From the NCBI RefSeq assembly GCF_026914265.1, contig NC_069130.1, positions 12,265,700-12,329,699 on the forward strand: a stretch of DNA of 64,000 nucleotides, in the 5' to 3' direction. Shown here in pieces: positions 24,701-36,341 of this stretch (within the stretch, counting starts at the first letter, position 1; every line of letters starts with the position of its first letter). The position numbers and the translations under genes are program-made. The stretch comes from Mya arenaria. Its lineage: Eukaryota; Mollusca; Bivalvia; Myida; Myidae. Below the pieces are notes generated by a model that worked only from the letters and a program-made list of their open reading frames with translations, was not told the DNA's origin and ran no database searches.

Positions 24701-27391
24701 GTTAAAAAGGAGCCATTGTAGACGAGCCTTTGTTAAAAGGGAGCCGTTGTAGACGAGCCTTTGTTAAAAGGGAGCCGTTGTAAACGAGCCTTTGCTAAAA
24801 GGGAGCCATTGTAATCGAGCCTTTGTTAAAAGGGAGCCGTTGTAAACGAGCCTTTGTTAAAAGGGAGCCGTTGTAAACGAGCCTTTGCTAAAAGGGAGCC
24901 ATTGTAAACTAGCCTTTGTTAAAAGGCAGCCATTGTAGACGAGCCTTTGTTAAAAGGGAGCCGTTGTAGACGAGCCTTTGTTAAAAGGGAGCCGTTGTAA
25001 ACGAGCCTTTGCTAAAAGGGAGCCATTGTAATCGAGCCTTTGTTAAAGGGAGCCATTGTAAACTAGCCTTTGTTAAAAGGGAGCCATTGTAAACTAGCCT
25101 TTGTTAAAAGGGAGCCATTGTAGACGAGCCTTTGTTAAAAGAGAGCCATTGTAAACGAGCCTTTGCTAAAAGGGAGCCATTGTAGACGAGCCTTTGTTAA
25201 AAGGGAGCCGTTGTAAACGAGCCTTTGCTAAAAGGGAGCCATTGTAAACTAGCCTTTGTTAAAAGGCAGCCATTGTAGACGAGCCTTTGTTAAAAGGGAG
25301 CCGTTGTAGACGAGCCTTTGTTAAAAGGGAGCCGTTGTAAACGAGCCTTTGCTAAAAGGGAGCCATTGTAATCGAGCCTTTGTTAAAAGAGAGCCATTGT
25401 AATCGAGCCTTTGCTAAAAGGGAGCCATTGTAAACGAGCCTTTGTTAAAAGGGAGCCATTGTTAACGAGCCTTTGCTAAAGGGGAGCCGTTGTAGACGAG
25501 CCTTTGTTAAAAGGGAGCCATTGTAAACGAGCCTTTGTTAAAAGGGAGCCATTGTAAACGAGCCTTTGTTAAAAGGGAGCCATTGTAAACGAGCCTTTGT
25601 TAAAAGGGAGCCATTGTAAACGAGCCTTTGCTAAAAGGGAGCCATTGTAGAGGAGCCTTTGTTAAAAGGGAGCCGTTGTAAACGAGCCTTTGCTAAAAGG
25701 GAGCCATTGTAGACGAGCCTTTGTTAAAAGGGAGCCGTTGTAAACGAGCCTTTGCTAAAAGGGAGCCATTGTAAACTAGCCTTTGTTAAAAGGCAGCCAT
25801 TGTAGACGAGCCTTTGTTAAAAGGGAGCCGTTGTAGACGAGCCTTTGTTAAAAGGGAGCCGTTGTAAACGAGCCTTTGCTAAAAGGGAGCCATTGTAATC
25901 GAGCCTTTGTTAATAGGGAGTCGTTGTAAACGAGCCTTTGCTAAAAGGGAGCCATTGTAAACTAGCCTTTGTTAAAAGGCAGCCATTGTAGACGAGCCTT
26001 TGTTAAAAGGGAGCCGTTGTAGACGAGCCTTTGTTAAAAGGGAGCCGTTGTAAACGAGCCTTTGCTAAAAGGGAGCCATTGTAATCGAGCCTTTGTTAAA
26101 AGGGAGCCGTTGTAAACGAGCCTTTGCTAAAAGGGAGCCATTGTAAACTAGCCTTTGTTAAAAGGCAGCCATTGTAGACGAGCCTTTGTTAAAAGAGAGC
26201 CATTGTAAACGAGCCTTTGCTAAAAGGGAGCAATTGTAGACGAGCCTTTGTTAAAAGGGAGCCGTTGTAAACGAGCCTTTGCTAAAAGGGAGCCATTGTA
26301 AACTAGCCTTTGTTAAAAGGGAGCCATTGTAGACGAGCCTTTGTTAAAAGGGAGCCGTTGTAGACGAGCCTTTGTTAAAATGGAGCCGTTGTAAACGAGC
26401 CTTTGCTAAAAGGGAGCCATTGTAATCGAGCCTTTGCTAAAAGGGAGCCATTGTAAACTAGCCTTTGTTAAAAGGGAGCCATTGTAGACGAGCCTTTGTT
26501 AAAAGGGAGCCGTTGTAGACGAGCCTTTGTTAAAAGGGAGCCATTGTAATCGAGCCTTTGCTAAAAGGGAGCCATTGTAAACGATCCTTTGTTAAAAGGG
26601 AGCCATTGTTAACGAGCCTTTGCTAAAGGGGAGCCGTTGTAGACGAGCCTTTGTTAAAAGGGAGCCATTGTAAACGAGCCTTTGTTAAAAGGGAGCCATT
26701 GTAAACGAGCCTTTGTTAAAAGGGAGCCGTTGTAAACGAGCCTTTGCTAAAGGGGAGCCGTTGTAGACGAGCCTTTGTTAAAAGGGAGCCATTGTAAACG
26801 AGCCTTTGTTAAAAGGGAGCCATTGTAAACGAGCCTTTGTTAAAAGGGAGCCGTTGTAAACGAGCTTTGCTAAAAGGGAGCCATTGTAGACGAGCCTTTG
26901 TTAAAAGGGAGCCGTTGTAAACGAGCCTTTGCTAAAAGGGAGCCATTGTAGACGAGCCTTTGTTAAAAGGGAGCCGTTGTAAACGAGCCTTTGCTAAAAG
27001 GGAGCCGTTGTAAACGAGCCTTTGCTAAAAGGGAGCCATTGTAGACGAGTCTTTGTTAAAAGGGAGCCATTGTAAACGAGCCTTTGCTAAAAGGGAGCCA
27101 TTGTAGACGAGCCTTTGTTAAAAGGGAGCCGTTGTAAACGAGCCTTTGCTAAAAGGGAGCCATTGTAGACGGCCTTTGTTAAAAGGGAGCCGTTGTAAAC
27201 GAGCCTTTGCTAAAAGGGAGCCATTGTAGATGAGCCTTTGCTAAAAGGGAGCAATTGTAAACGAGCCTTTGCTAAAAGAGAGCCATTGTAGACGAGCCTT
27301 TGTTAAAAGGGAGCCGTTGTAGACAAACTTTTGTTAAAAGGGAGCCGTTGTAAACGAGCCTTTGCTAAAAGGGAGCCGTTGTAGACGAGCC
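21745..27391 (+). repeat. 31-bp satellite, array 4 (about 182 units) with 186-bp hexamers
   Basis: Highly regular 31-bp monomers built on AGCCATTGTAGACGAGCC and TTTGTTAAAAGGG, with diagnostic variants (AGCCGTTG, GCTAAAAG, GTAATCGAG, AAAAGGCAGCC). The variant pair GTAAACTAGCC plus AAAAGGCAGCC recurs at exact 186-bp steps (25771, 25957, 26143), and a close relative recurs at 23295 and 23481. This gives a six-monomer higher-order unit. No coding. Confidence 0.95.
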
Positions 27392-28291
27392 TTTGTTAGA
27401 ACTTGACACGTAGTCCATGTTTCAGCAATATCCTTCAAATGGTGTGGAAGTGGAAAAGACACAAGATGAAAGACCCAAACCGTGGTCCAACTGACCATTA
27501 TTAACAAAACTAAGGGCAATTACGTTTGTTAGACCAAGATTCATTTCATTCAAATTGCAGGTGCACATACCCCATGCAAATTAACATTCGGAACACCTTG
27601 GCCATTTGACATCGGAAACAACCTCTGATGTATATGGACGGTTTACAATGTCGGAAATATACTTAGTTTATATACGCTGCAAGTAGATCGCGTAGTAATT
27701 TAAATTTAGCAGTTTAACTTTATGATCTTACTCTTGGGAATGTTTATTATTTATGCAATTATACAACTCACTGGTAGTAAATTTCAACTAAGCAACACAA
27801 AATACACATTCAACACTACTTTTAATTAATGCTAGTATTTAAAATGTTTCGATCGACTTCTACTGATGTACCGGCATGATAGATCAGAGGATGTTTTCGA
27901 TGAAAATTGGCCGAGGAGTTCTGACTGGCAAATTAAAACTCGACACCGAGTAAATAATGACGTCACAAACCCTTGCGCTAGGATAAATGAAAATATTCAT
28001 CATAATTTTTTACTAGAATGCTAATGAATGTTTTAAAAACATATTCAACATGTTTCAAAAATGTATGTAATCAATAGAAGAACTGAAATTGTAAATAGAC
28101 TTACCTTTTTTAACAATATACTCCCATAATCGACTTTATAGTGAATTTTACAAAACGGCGACGGAGATTTTATATTCTATACACGCACTCGCTAGGTAAT
28201 TAATGTTTCAACCCGAATAAAAGAGGTTTTTCTTTCCTTATTCAAAACTACCCTTATATGGATTACGGCTGCAGTGTGCAGCAGGCGAATA
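27392..28291 (+). repeat. F segment copy 3 with complete E element (27588-27921)
   Basis: Collinear with F2 from GAACTTGACACGTAGTCC to GCAGCAGGCGAATA. The E copy runs from CGGAACACCTTGGCC to GGCCGAGGAGTTCTG and has no terminal duplication. The segment ends abruptly where the satellite resumes in the opposite orientation. Confidence 0.8.
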
Positions 28292-29074
28292 ACAACGGCT
28301 CCCTTTTAACAAAGGCTCGTTTACAATGGCTCCCTTTTAACAAAGGCTCGTTTACAATGGCTCCCTTTTAGCAAAGGCTCGTCTACAATGGCTCCCTTTT
28401 AGCAAAGACTCGTCTACAATGGCTCCCTTTTAGCAAAGGCTCGTTTACAATGGCTCCCTTTTAGCAAAGGCTCGTTTACAATGGCTCCCTTTTAACAAAG
28501 GCTCGATTACAATGGCTCCCTTTTAGCAAAGGCTCGTTTACAACGGCTCCCTTTTAACAAAGGCTCGTCTACAACGGCTCCCTTTTAACAAAGGCTCGTC
28601 TACAATGGCTCCCTTTTAACAAAGGCTAGTTTACAATGGCTCCCTTTTAGCAACGGCTCGTTTACAACGGCTCCCTTTTAGCAAAGGCTCGTCTACAACG
28701 GCTCCCTTTTAGCAAAGGCTCGTTTACAATGGCTCCCTTTTAACAAAGGCTCGTCTACAATGGCTCCCTTTTAGCAAAGGCTCGTCTACAATGGCTCCCT
28801 TTTAGCAAAGGCTCGTTTACAATGGCTCCCTTTTAGCAAAGGCTCGTCTACAATGGCTCCCTTTTAGCAAAGGCTCGTTTACAATGGCTCCCTTTTAGTA
28901 AAGGCTAGTTTACAACGGCTCCCTTTTAACAAAGGCTCGTCTACAACGGCTCCCTTTTAATAAAGGCTCGTCTACAATGGCTCCCTTTTAGCAAAGGCTC
29001 GTCTACAATGGCTCCCTTTTAGCAAAGGCTCGTTTACAACGGCTCCCTTTTAACAAAGGCTCGTCTACAATGGC
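28292..29074 (-). repeat. 31-bp satellite, array 5, inverted (about 25 units)
   Basis: The monomers read GGCTCGTCTACAATGGCTCC and CCCTTTTAACAAAGG, the reverse complement of array 4. With array 4 it forms a large inverted repeat around the 0.9-kb F3 spacer. It shares array 4 variants such as AACGGCTCC and TTTTAGC, so it derives from the same subfamily. Confidence 0.95.
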
Positions 29075-29267
29075 TTTCTTTCCAATCACACAGTCTGACA
29101 CAATTTGTTTTACCTTTTTGACTAATATTTACAAATTATACACAATTCAAGCTTCGGCTTGTTTAATGATTTTGTGCGAATGGTAAAACTCACGATATAT
29201 CATGAAGTACATAGAATGTCAGTCAGGTTTATATTTAGCGTCATCATACTGTCCATCTAAGTTGGCT

Positions 29268-29858
29268 TATCGGTGACCAATGCCTCCAACACGAGCACGC
29301 CCTCGTTGCCTCACAGGGACAGGAATTTCATGATCCGCTGCGTCGGAAGAATATGAAATTTAAATTAGCATTAATATTTATAAATGTTCATTGTAGTATA
29401 ATGTAGTATGCATTACTGAAACAGTTAGGTGACAACACAAGAAAAAGGGAAGATGCACAAATGCCAGTTGTGCTCGTGTCTGTCCCAAATTTTATTTGTC
29501 AATTACCGTACATGCATTGCATTTGATCTAAGAAATAAACACTTACTTTAATCTGTAGCAAAATAAAAACAAACATTAATAAATCATTAAATGTATACTG
29601 ATGGAAATAACTACAACAAAAAATACATCAAATTTCCTATATTAGCAGGAAACCAACAAAAATGTTAAAAATACACACCTGAAGTTTCAACCTGGACAGG
29701 TGTAGCAGGTATAGATGACTCATTGGAAACTTTCTTTTAACTGTAACTGTCATCCGAATTCCCGTCAGACATGTCCGAATCAAAATCAACCTTTGGATAA
29801 TAACTAACTGGTCAATTGGACGCTTGCATCCGGGTCTATACCGATCAATGCGATCCAT
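29268..29858 (-). pseudogene. Possible decayed two-exon fragment, acidic then basic
   Basis: On the minus strand, an acidic and serine-rich stretch (DFDSDMSDGNSDDSYS) is followed after a stop by ESSIPATPVQVETS. It ends at a splice-donor-like site after 29679. An acceptor-like GACGCAG precedes 29337, and joining there keeps the frame into DHEIPVPVRQRGRARVGG, which ends in TAA at 29268. An acidic N-terminus leading to an RGRAR-type basic run is common in the nuclear N-termini of piggyBac-like transposases and in many other nuclear proteins. No catalytic domain was found. The ATG at 29858 opens a different frame, so a frameshift would also be needed. Weak. Confidence 0.22.
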
Positions 29859-29899
29859 TTTAAAGTCATTGACTTCGATCAGAGCGGCTGAATGATTGA

Positions 29900-30978
29900 G
29901 ACTAGCCGGTATTTTGATATTTGTTACGATCGAAAAACGCGGTTTGGATAATAGAGCAGTATATGTTCACTGCAGTAGCAAGCGGCGCTGATATGTTTAA
30001 GGGAAAACATATCACCAAACAAATTAGCGCTCGTAAAAAAATAACTCGTTTTTTAGATCGTGCGGGTGCAAGTGATAAAAAAATAAAAATATATATTTCG
30101 TCTGAAACAATAGGTGCGGGAAATCCGAAAAACAAGCTTCTAATTTGTTGAGGCCTTGTATTATGATTTCATGAGCAAAATACGAATCCGACACTTCTTT
30201 CTTCGTATAACGGTTAAACACGGAAGAAGAACCGAACTATTCCTCTTTTATAACTTTACTGTCATTATTGCCTTGCTATGCAAAATCCGCAATGGAAAAA
30301 ATGTATTGTTCAATTTTAGAATTAAGTGCACACTGTGGTTTTCAATATATTTGAGTTTCGAGATAATAGCATGAACGCTACAGACCTTTTGCAGACTTTC
30401 CGAACAGTGCAAATGTAACGTCAATATCAAAAATATCAAAACGTAGCCGTAATGTAATTGTCTACTCCAAACAATTCAAAATAAAAAACATATTATAACA
30501 TGTACCATATTTTCTTCCAATATGCCGATACTTTGGTAAAATGTCACCATAAACTGTATCTAAATGAATAAAGCCCTTGAAATGAAACAATTTTTGTCAG
30601 CTGATTTTTATAGTATTTGAAATGACCTATGAATATTAAGAAGAGAACAGTAATAGAGATTATTAGTAACCGCCAAAATTAGTCGTTCAAACAGATTTTA
30701 ACGGGTTTTCCGGAACTGACGGGGAAACGAAATAAATCAAGTAAGCAGTGCTTTTCAATTGCGAACATAATGTTTAAAAAAATAATTATAGTGTAGAGGT
30801 TTTCATCTCTATGTAAAGATTCCGTTCCTGGTATCGGCATCTTATTTTACGAACATGTTGCTCAATATGGTAGTTGAAAACCGGGCCAACTCTTGCATAA
30901 GGACAGTTACAAGCTCGGTAACAAAACAAAAAAAACATTGTCCTATTTCACGTTTAGCCATTACGGCGACAAACATGC
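29900..30978. other. Single-copy DNA, no gene recognised
   Basis: Overlapping open frames on both strands (for example 29921-30151 plus, 29902-30135 minus) mirror each other and carry no motif. This is where any upstream exons or the promoter of the candidate gene in the A/B locus would lie, but I cannot define any. Confidence 0.4.
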
Positions 30979-30982
30979 TTAT

Positions 30983-31436
30983 GGCTCAAGACCACAGTTA
31001 TCTGCCCCCCGTTGACCAAGATCCGGATGTGAATACAGAAAAAAAGAGTGCTTGTGTTCAAGTATCAATATTTTATTAAAATTAAATGAAAAAGAAGCAA
31101 AAAATGTTCTTTTTGCAGAGAACTTGACTGAATTTGACACTCTATTGCTGAAATTGATAGTTTTCAATGTAAATATTGGAAAAATCATAGCTTGTGGAAG
31201 TCTGAAAATTAGTTGTTTGTAGCCGATTGACTCCCTGGCGGAGGGGTTATGTATTTGAACTCAATTTTGACAGTCGGGTCAATGGTCAACATGGTGTTTT
31301 CTTGTGATTATATTTTGTGTCTTGAATTGTTCTAGAGATGCCATGTCCTTGTTTTTCAATTGGGGTGTGTATAAAGTCAAAAGCCAGGTAAGTGTCTATA
31401 TGAAACATATAGTAAAAATAACTGTGGTCTCACGCC
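30983..31436 (+). repeat. Module A, copy 1 (most diverged)
   Basis: 454 bp with near-inverted termini. The left end is GGCTCAAGACCACAGTTAT. The right end mirrors it as ATAACTGTGGTCTCACGCC, giving 13 perfect inner base pairs and a GGC/GCC outer match. It differs from the other A copies in at least three places: GAAAAAAAGAG for GAAACAAAGAG, TTAAATGAA for TTGAATGAA, and GTAAGT for GTTAGT after the exon-like segment at 31336-31387. Confidence 0.9.
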
Positions 31437-32973
31437 TGATATAGAGGAAGCTTTTGGAGGGGTGGCCTATTTTAAATTGTTATAAATTCTTAATTTATGC
31501 AGCTATCTGGTTGAAATTTGGCCAGTTGACAGTGCTTAGCCATAGAATATTGGTGTTTGAGTATGAAATGTGAAAATATTATATTACATAATATAAATTA
31601 TTAATATATAATTTTCTTATATATTTTTGACATTTAAAAAAAAAACTACTTTCACTTTCAATTTAATGTTTGGAAATAGTTCCAAATGATGGTAACTAAT
31701 GAATGAAAGCCTCACTTTCAATTCCAAAGTATAAATGGAGGGATTTTTTTAACATAGGAAGCAGACCCAGGAGGAACTGTCTGTTGAAGAACCCCCCCCC
31801 CCCCACCACCAAGCTGCCCACCAGAGGCCAAGCTGTACTTGATGTTTGCCAACATGCTGTAATTTGTAAGTACTTCAAGATAATATATTAGAAAATGGTA
31901 TCCAAACTGAAGTACAAAGTGAGACAGTTTGGTCATAAAAGCCCATTGAGACTGTTTGTTCCATTCCTAAATGAATTTCTTTCATGTTGTCAATCATTTC
32001 TGATGTGGCTTTGATAATAATATTATTTTCTAATGAAACTGCTGACTTGTATCAGTCTTTGGTCTGTATTGTGCATCTATTCACACATTTTGTTTGCTCT
32101 TTTAAGCAAACATTACAATAATTGCAAATTCTATAAGCAATTAAACAAAACTTACTGCACATAGGATGCAGAATGATGTTTTATTTAGTGTGCATATGAT
32201 TTTCAGCTTATGGACAAGAAAACATATACTTTAACAATCACAGCAACACAATGAGATCCCAATTTTAAAGAAATAATGCCACCTTTCATTAATTCATTAA
32301 TTCATTCTATCAATCATTCATATATATTCATTAATTCATTCATTTATTCAGTTTATTCATTGAAAAACTTGACATTTCTCAAGGCAAAATAAATAAAAAG
32401 TGAGCAGCTTTCATAAAGAATAGAGCCTTTTCCCTTAATGCATTAAAAAACACAACCTTAATACAGTATAAATGTTTTAAAAACCCTAATTTATTGCTTA
32501 TTTTAATAGCCAGCCTGGTTGCTGTAGCCACAGAGGAATTTTCAAGGACAAGAACCAGTGCTGGTAAAACTGTGGTCTCGTGTGGTTTTCCATACCGGCT
32601 CTCGGCAAGGATTTTCAAGAAAGGAATACCATCTCCAAGTAAGAAGAAATTCTAAGCATGTCTGGTTTAAATGCTTGCAAAATGCATCTGGGTACTCATT
32701 AAGATGAGATTTACCTTTGAGTTGTTAAAAACTGATTGCAAAATGTCCAAAAGGCTATATATTCTATTAAATTTGTCCTGAAAATCTTTGAATTCATGAA
32801 CTTTTCTGCACATTTATCACATTTATGACTATACTAAAGGTTGTGTATGCCTCAAATGAGTGTTTACAGGCCTTTTTCAAACTTTAACAGTAGTGGCAGA
32901 TAGTTTTATTTGTGTAAAACATTGCTTTTGTGTCTTGCTTGCAGATCATGATGTGCCAATAAGCTCCAGTTAG
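31338..32973 (+). CDS. Candidate four-exon small gene, copy 1 (A1-B1; frame interrupted)
   Basis: Predicted exons are 31336-31387 (in A), 31758-31865, 32510-32638 and 32945-32973 (in B). They are bounded by TTCTAG/GTAAGT, AACATAG/GTAAGT, TTAATAG/GTAAGA and TTGCAG. Exon 1 encodes MPCPCFSIGVCIKSKA from an ATG at 31338. Exon 2 starts KQTQEELSVEE and runs into a C tract read as prolines. Exon 3 contains GKTVVSCGFPYRL, and exon 4 ends in PISSS and TAG. The exon phases match at every junction (2, 1 and 1), and exons 2-4 are richer in GC than the surrounding introns. In this copy the tract has 13 C, which shifts exon 2 out of frame into an early stop. The copy is therefore broken, or the C count is misread. 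I recognise no family, signal peptide or membrane segment. The antisense frame over exon 3 is a shadow. Confidence 0.35.
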
Positions 32974-33889
32974 CTGCGGCCTTTTCCCCAGGCGGTAGTC
33001 CTGCAATCTGAATCCAGGAGATGCAGCTCTGAATCCAATATTTCAGAAGAATGAAGATGTTAGTCAACTCTGTAGTGCTTGTTTGTGTGTAAATGATTCC
33101 AATGAGTGAGATTTATAGCAAATCAGGTGTAAATAAGCATCTTATAGACAATAGTGAAGTGCTGTACTCTGAATTTAATGCCAAATCTAGCCTTCAAAAC
33201 AGATTCTTAAAGTAATTTTTTTTAAAAATGGGCATAATAATGCTATCTCTGCATTTTCTACATCATGTAGCCACCTCATACATGAAAACACTAGCAGTTG
33301 TCATGAATCTTTAAGTTTTGGTGTGTTTTTTGCCATTTCCTTTGTTGCGCCATTTGTCCCGGAAGCCAACAATTTGGCATATAGTGTTGTTTAGACTGTC
33401 TATTAACACATTATCACTAAATTTCTTGTGTTAAACTGAACAGTTCTGTTACCTTTGTATATAAGTGGACCAGAAAAGCAAAATTTTGACAAGTTGAGGC
33501 ATTTCAGTTGGGCTCTATGTCATTTTTTATATAAAACACTAAGCCGATGAAGTGGAAAAACCTTATTTTGCTTAGAAAAAAATCTTAAAAGAGTAGGCAG
33601 GCCAGTTTTGTGGTGCTGTTCTATAGACACCATTAAAAGCTACAAGGAAAACTTTACTTGGTCAAATTATTCCAATGCATAAGGAAATAATGGCTCTTCA
33701 AAGGTTTGCGGCTTAACATTTGAGGGAAATGGCTGTTTCTGCTTTTTATGAAAATACCACAGGTGCTAATACTTGTCTCATTCATTTAGTGTTTGATATA
33801 TCATTGCCAAACTTTCATTATGTGTTGCATATAGCCTGAAGCTGAACTATAGGAGTTTTGAAGTCTGTTTCTGAAAAAATGTTGCTTAA
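31437..33889 (+). repeat. Module B, copy 1 (13 C)
   Basis: Starts TGATATAGAGGAAGC and ends AAAAAATGTTGCTT. Private variants are ACTCATTAAGATG (others ACTCAATAAGATG) and TGCACATTTATC (others TGCATATTTATC). With A1 it marks the oldest edge of the locus. The region contains three exon-like GC-richer islands and an ATTCATT-rich stretch near 32290-32360. Confidence 0.9.
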
Positions 33890-36341
33890 TATATAGAGGA
33901 AGCTTTTGGAGGGGTGGCCTATTTTAAATTGTTATAAATTCTTAATTTATGCAGCTATCTGGTTGAAATTTGGCCAGTTGACAGTGCTTAGCCATAGAAT
34001 ATTGGTGTTTGAGTATGAAATGTGAAAATATTATATTACATAATATAAATTATTAATATATAATTTTCTTATATATTTTTGACATTTAAAAAAAAAACTA
34101 CTTTCACTTTCAATTTAATGTTTGGAAATAGTTCCAAATGATGGTAACTAATGAATGAAAGCCTCACTTTCAATTCCAAAGTATAAATGGAGGGATTTTT
34201 TTAACATAGGAAGCAGACCCAGGAGGAACTGTCTGTTGAAGAACCCCCCCCCCCCCCACCACCAAGCTGCCCACCAGAGGCCAAGCTGTACTTGATGTTT
34301 GCCAACATGCTGTAATTTGTAAGTACTTCAAGATAATATATTAGAAAATGGTATCCAAACTGAAGTACAAAGTGAGACAGTTTGGTCATAAAAGCCCATT
34401 GAGACTGTTTGTTCCATTCCTAAATGAATTTCTTTCATGTTGTCAATCATTTCTGATGTGGCTTTGATAATAATATTATTTTCTAATGAAACTGCTGACT
34501 TGTATCAGTCTTTGGTCTGTATTGTGCATCTATTCACACATTTTGTTTGCTCTTTTAAGCAAACATTACAATAATTGCAAATTCTATAAGCAATTAAACA
34601 AAACTTACTGCACATAGGATGCAGAATGATGTTTTATTTAGTGTGCATATGATTTTCAGCTTATGGACAAGAAAACATATACTTTAACAATCACAGCAAC
34701 ACAATGAGATCCCAATTTTAAAGAAATAATGCCACCTTTCATTAATTCATTAATTCATTCTATCAATCATTCATATATATTCATTAATTCATTCATTTAT
34801 TCAGTTTATTCATTGAAAAACTTGACATTTCTCAAGGCAAAATAAATAAAAAGTGAGCAGCTTTCATAAAGAATAGAGCCTTTTCCCTTAATGCATTAAA
34901 AAACACAACCTTAATACAGTATAAATGTTTTAAAAACCCTAATTTATTGCTTATTTTAATAGCCAGCCTGGTTGCTGTAGCCACAGAGGAATTTTCAAGG
35001 ACAAGAACCAGTGCTGGTAAAACTGTGGTCTCGTGTGGTTTTCCATACCGGCTCTCGGCAAGGATTTTCAAGAAAGGAATACCATCTCCAAGTAAGAAGA
35101 AATTCTAAGCATGTCTGGTTTAAATGCTTGCAAAATGCATCTGGGTACTCAATAAGATGAGATTTACCTTTGAGTTGTTAAAAACTGATTGCAAAATGTC
35201 CAAAAGGCTATATATTCTATTAAATTTGTCCTGAAAATCTTTGAATTCATGAACTTTTCTGCATATTTATCACATTTATGACTATACTAAAGGTTGTGTA
35301 TGCCTCAAATGAGTGTTTACAGGCCTTTTTCAAACTTTAACAGTAGTGGCAGATAGTTTTATTTGTGTAAAACATTGCTTTTGTGTCTTGCTTGCAGATC
35401 ATGATGTGCCAATAAGCTCCAGTTAGCTGCGGCCTTTTCCCCAGGCGGTAGTCCTGCAATCTGAATCCAGGAGATGCAGCTCTGAATCCAATATTTCAGA
35501 AGAATGAAGATGTTAGTCAACTCTGTAGTGCTTGTTTGTGTGTAAATGATTCCAATGAGTGAGATTTATAGCAAATCAGGTGTAAATAAGCATCTTATAG
35601 ACAATAGTGAAGTGCTGTACTCTGAATTTAATGCCAAATCTAGCCTTCAAAACAGATTCTTAAAGTAATTTTTTTTTAAAAATGGGCATAATAATGCTAT
35701 CTCTGCATTTTCTACATCATGTAGCCACCTCATACATGAAAACACTAGCAGTTGTCATGAATCTTTAAGTTTTGGTGTGTTTTTTGCCATTTCCTTTGTT
35801 GCGCCATTTGTCCCGGAAGCCAACAATTTGGCATATAGTGTTGTTTAGACTGTCTATTAACACATTATCACTAAATTTCTTGTGTTAAACTGAACAGTTC
35901 TGTTACCTTTGTATATAAGTGGACCAGAAAAGCAAAATTTTGACAAGTTGAGGCATTTCAGTTGGGCTCTATGTCATTTTTTATATAAAACACTAAGCCG
36001 ATGAAGTGGAAAAACCTTATTTTGCTTAGAAAAAAATCTTAAAAGAGTAGGCAGGCCAGTTTTGTGGTGCTGTTCTATAGACACCATTAAAAGCTACAAG
36101 GAAAACTTTACTTGGTCAAATTATTCCAATGCATAAGGAAATAATGGCTCTTCAAAGGTTTGCGGCTTAACATTTGAGGGAAATGGCTGTTTCTGCTTTT
36201 TATGAAAATACCACAGGTGCTAATACTTGTCTCATTCATTTAGTGTTTGATATATCATTGCCAAACTTTCATTATGTGTTGCATATAGCCTGAAGCTGAA
36301 CTATAGGAGTTTTGAAGTCTGTTTCTGAAAAAATGTTGCTT
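33890..36341 (+). repeat. Module B, copy 2 (14 C)
   Basis: Joined to B1 through GTTGCTTAATATAGAGG, shorter than the usual junction. With 14 C the exon-2 frame is broken. It follows B, not A, so it has no adjacent exon-1 segment. Confidence 0.9.

Noticed and set aside
11941-29074. Regular 31-bp repeats considered as a CRISPR-like array
   Set aside because: Units abut with no unique spacers, the host is eukaryotic and no cas genes exist. It is a satellite.
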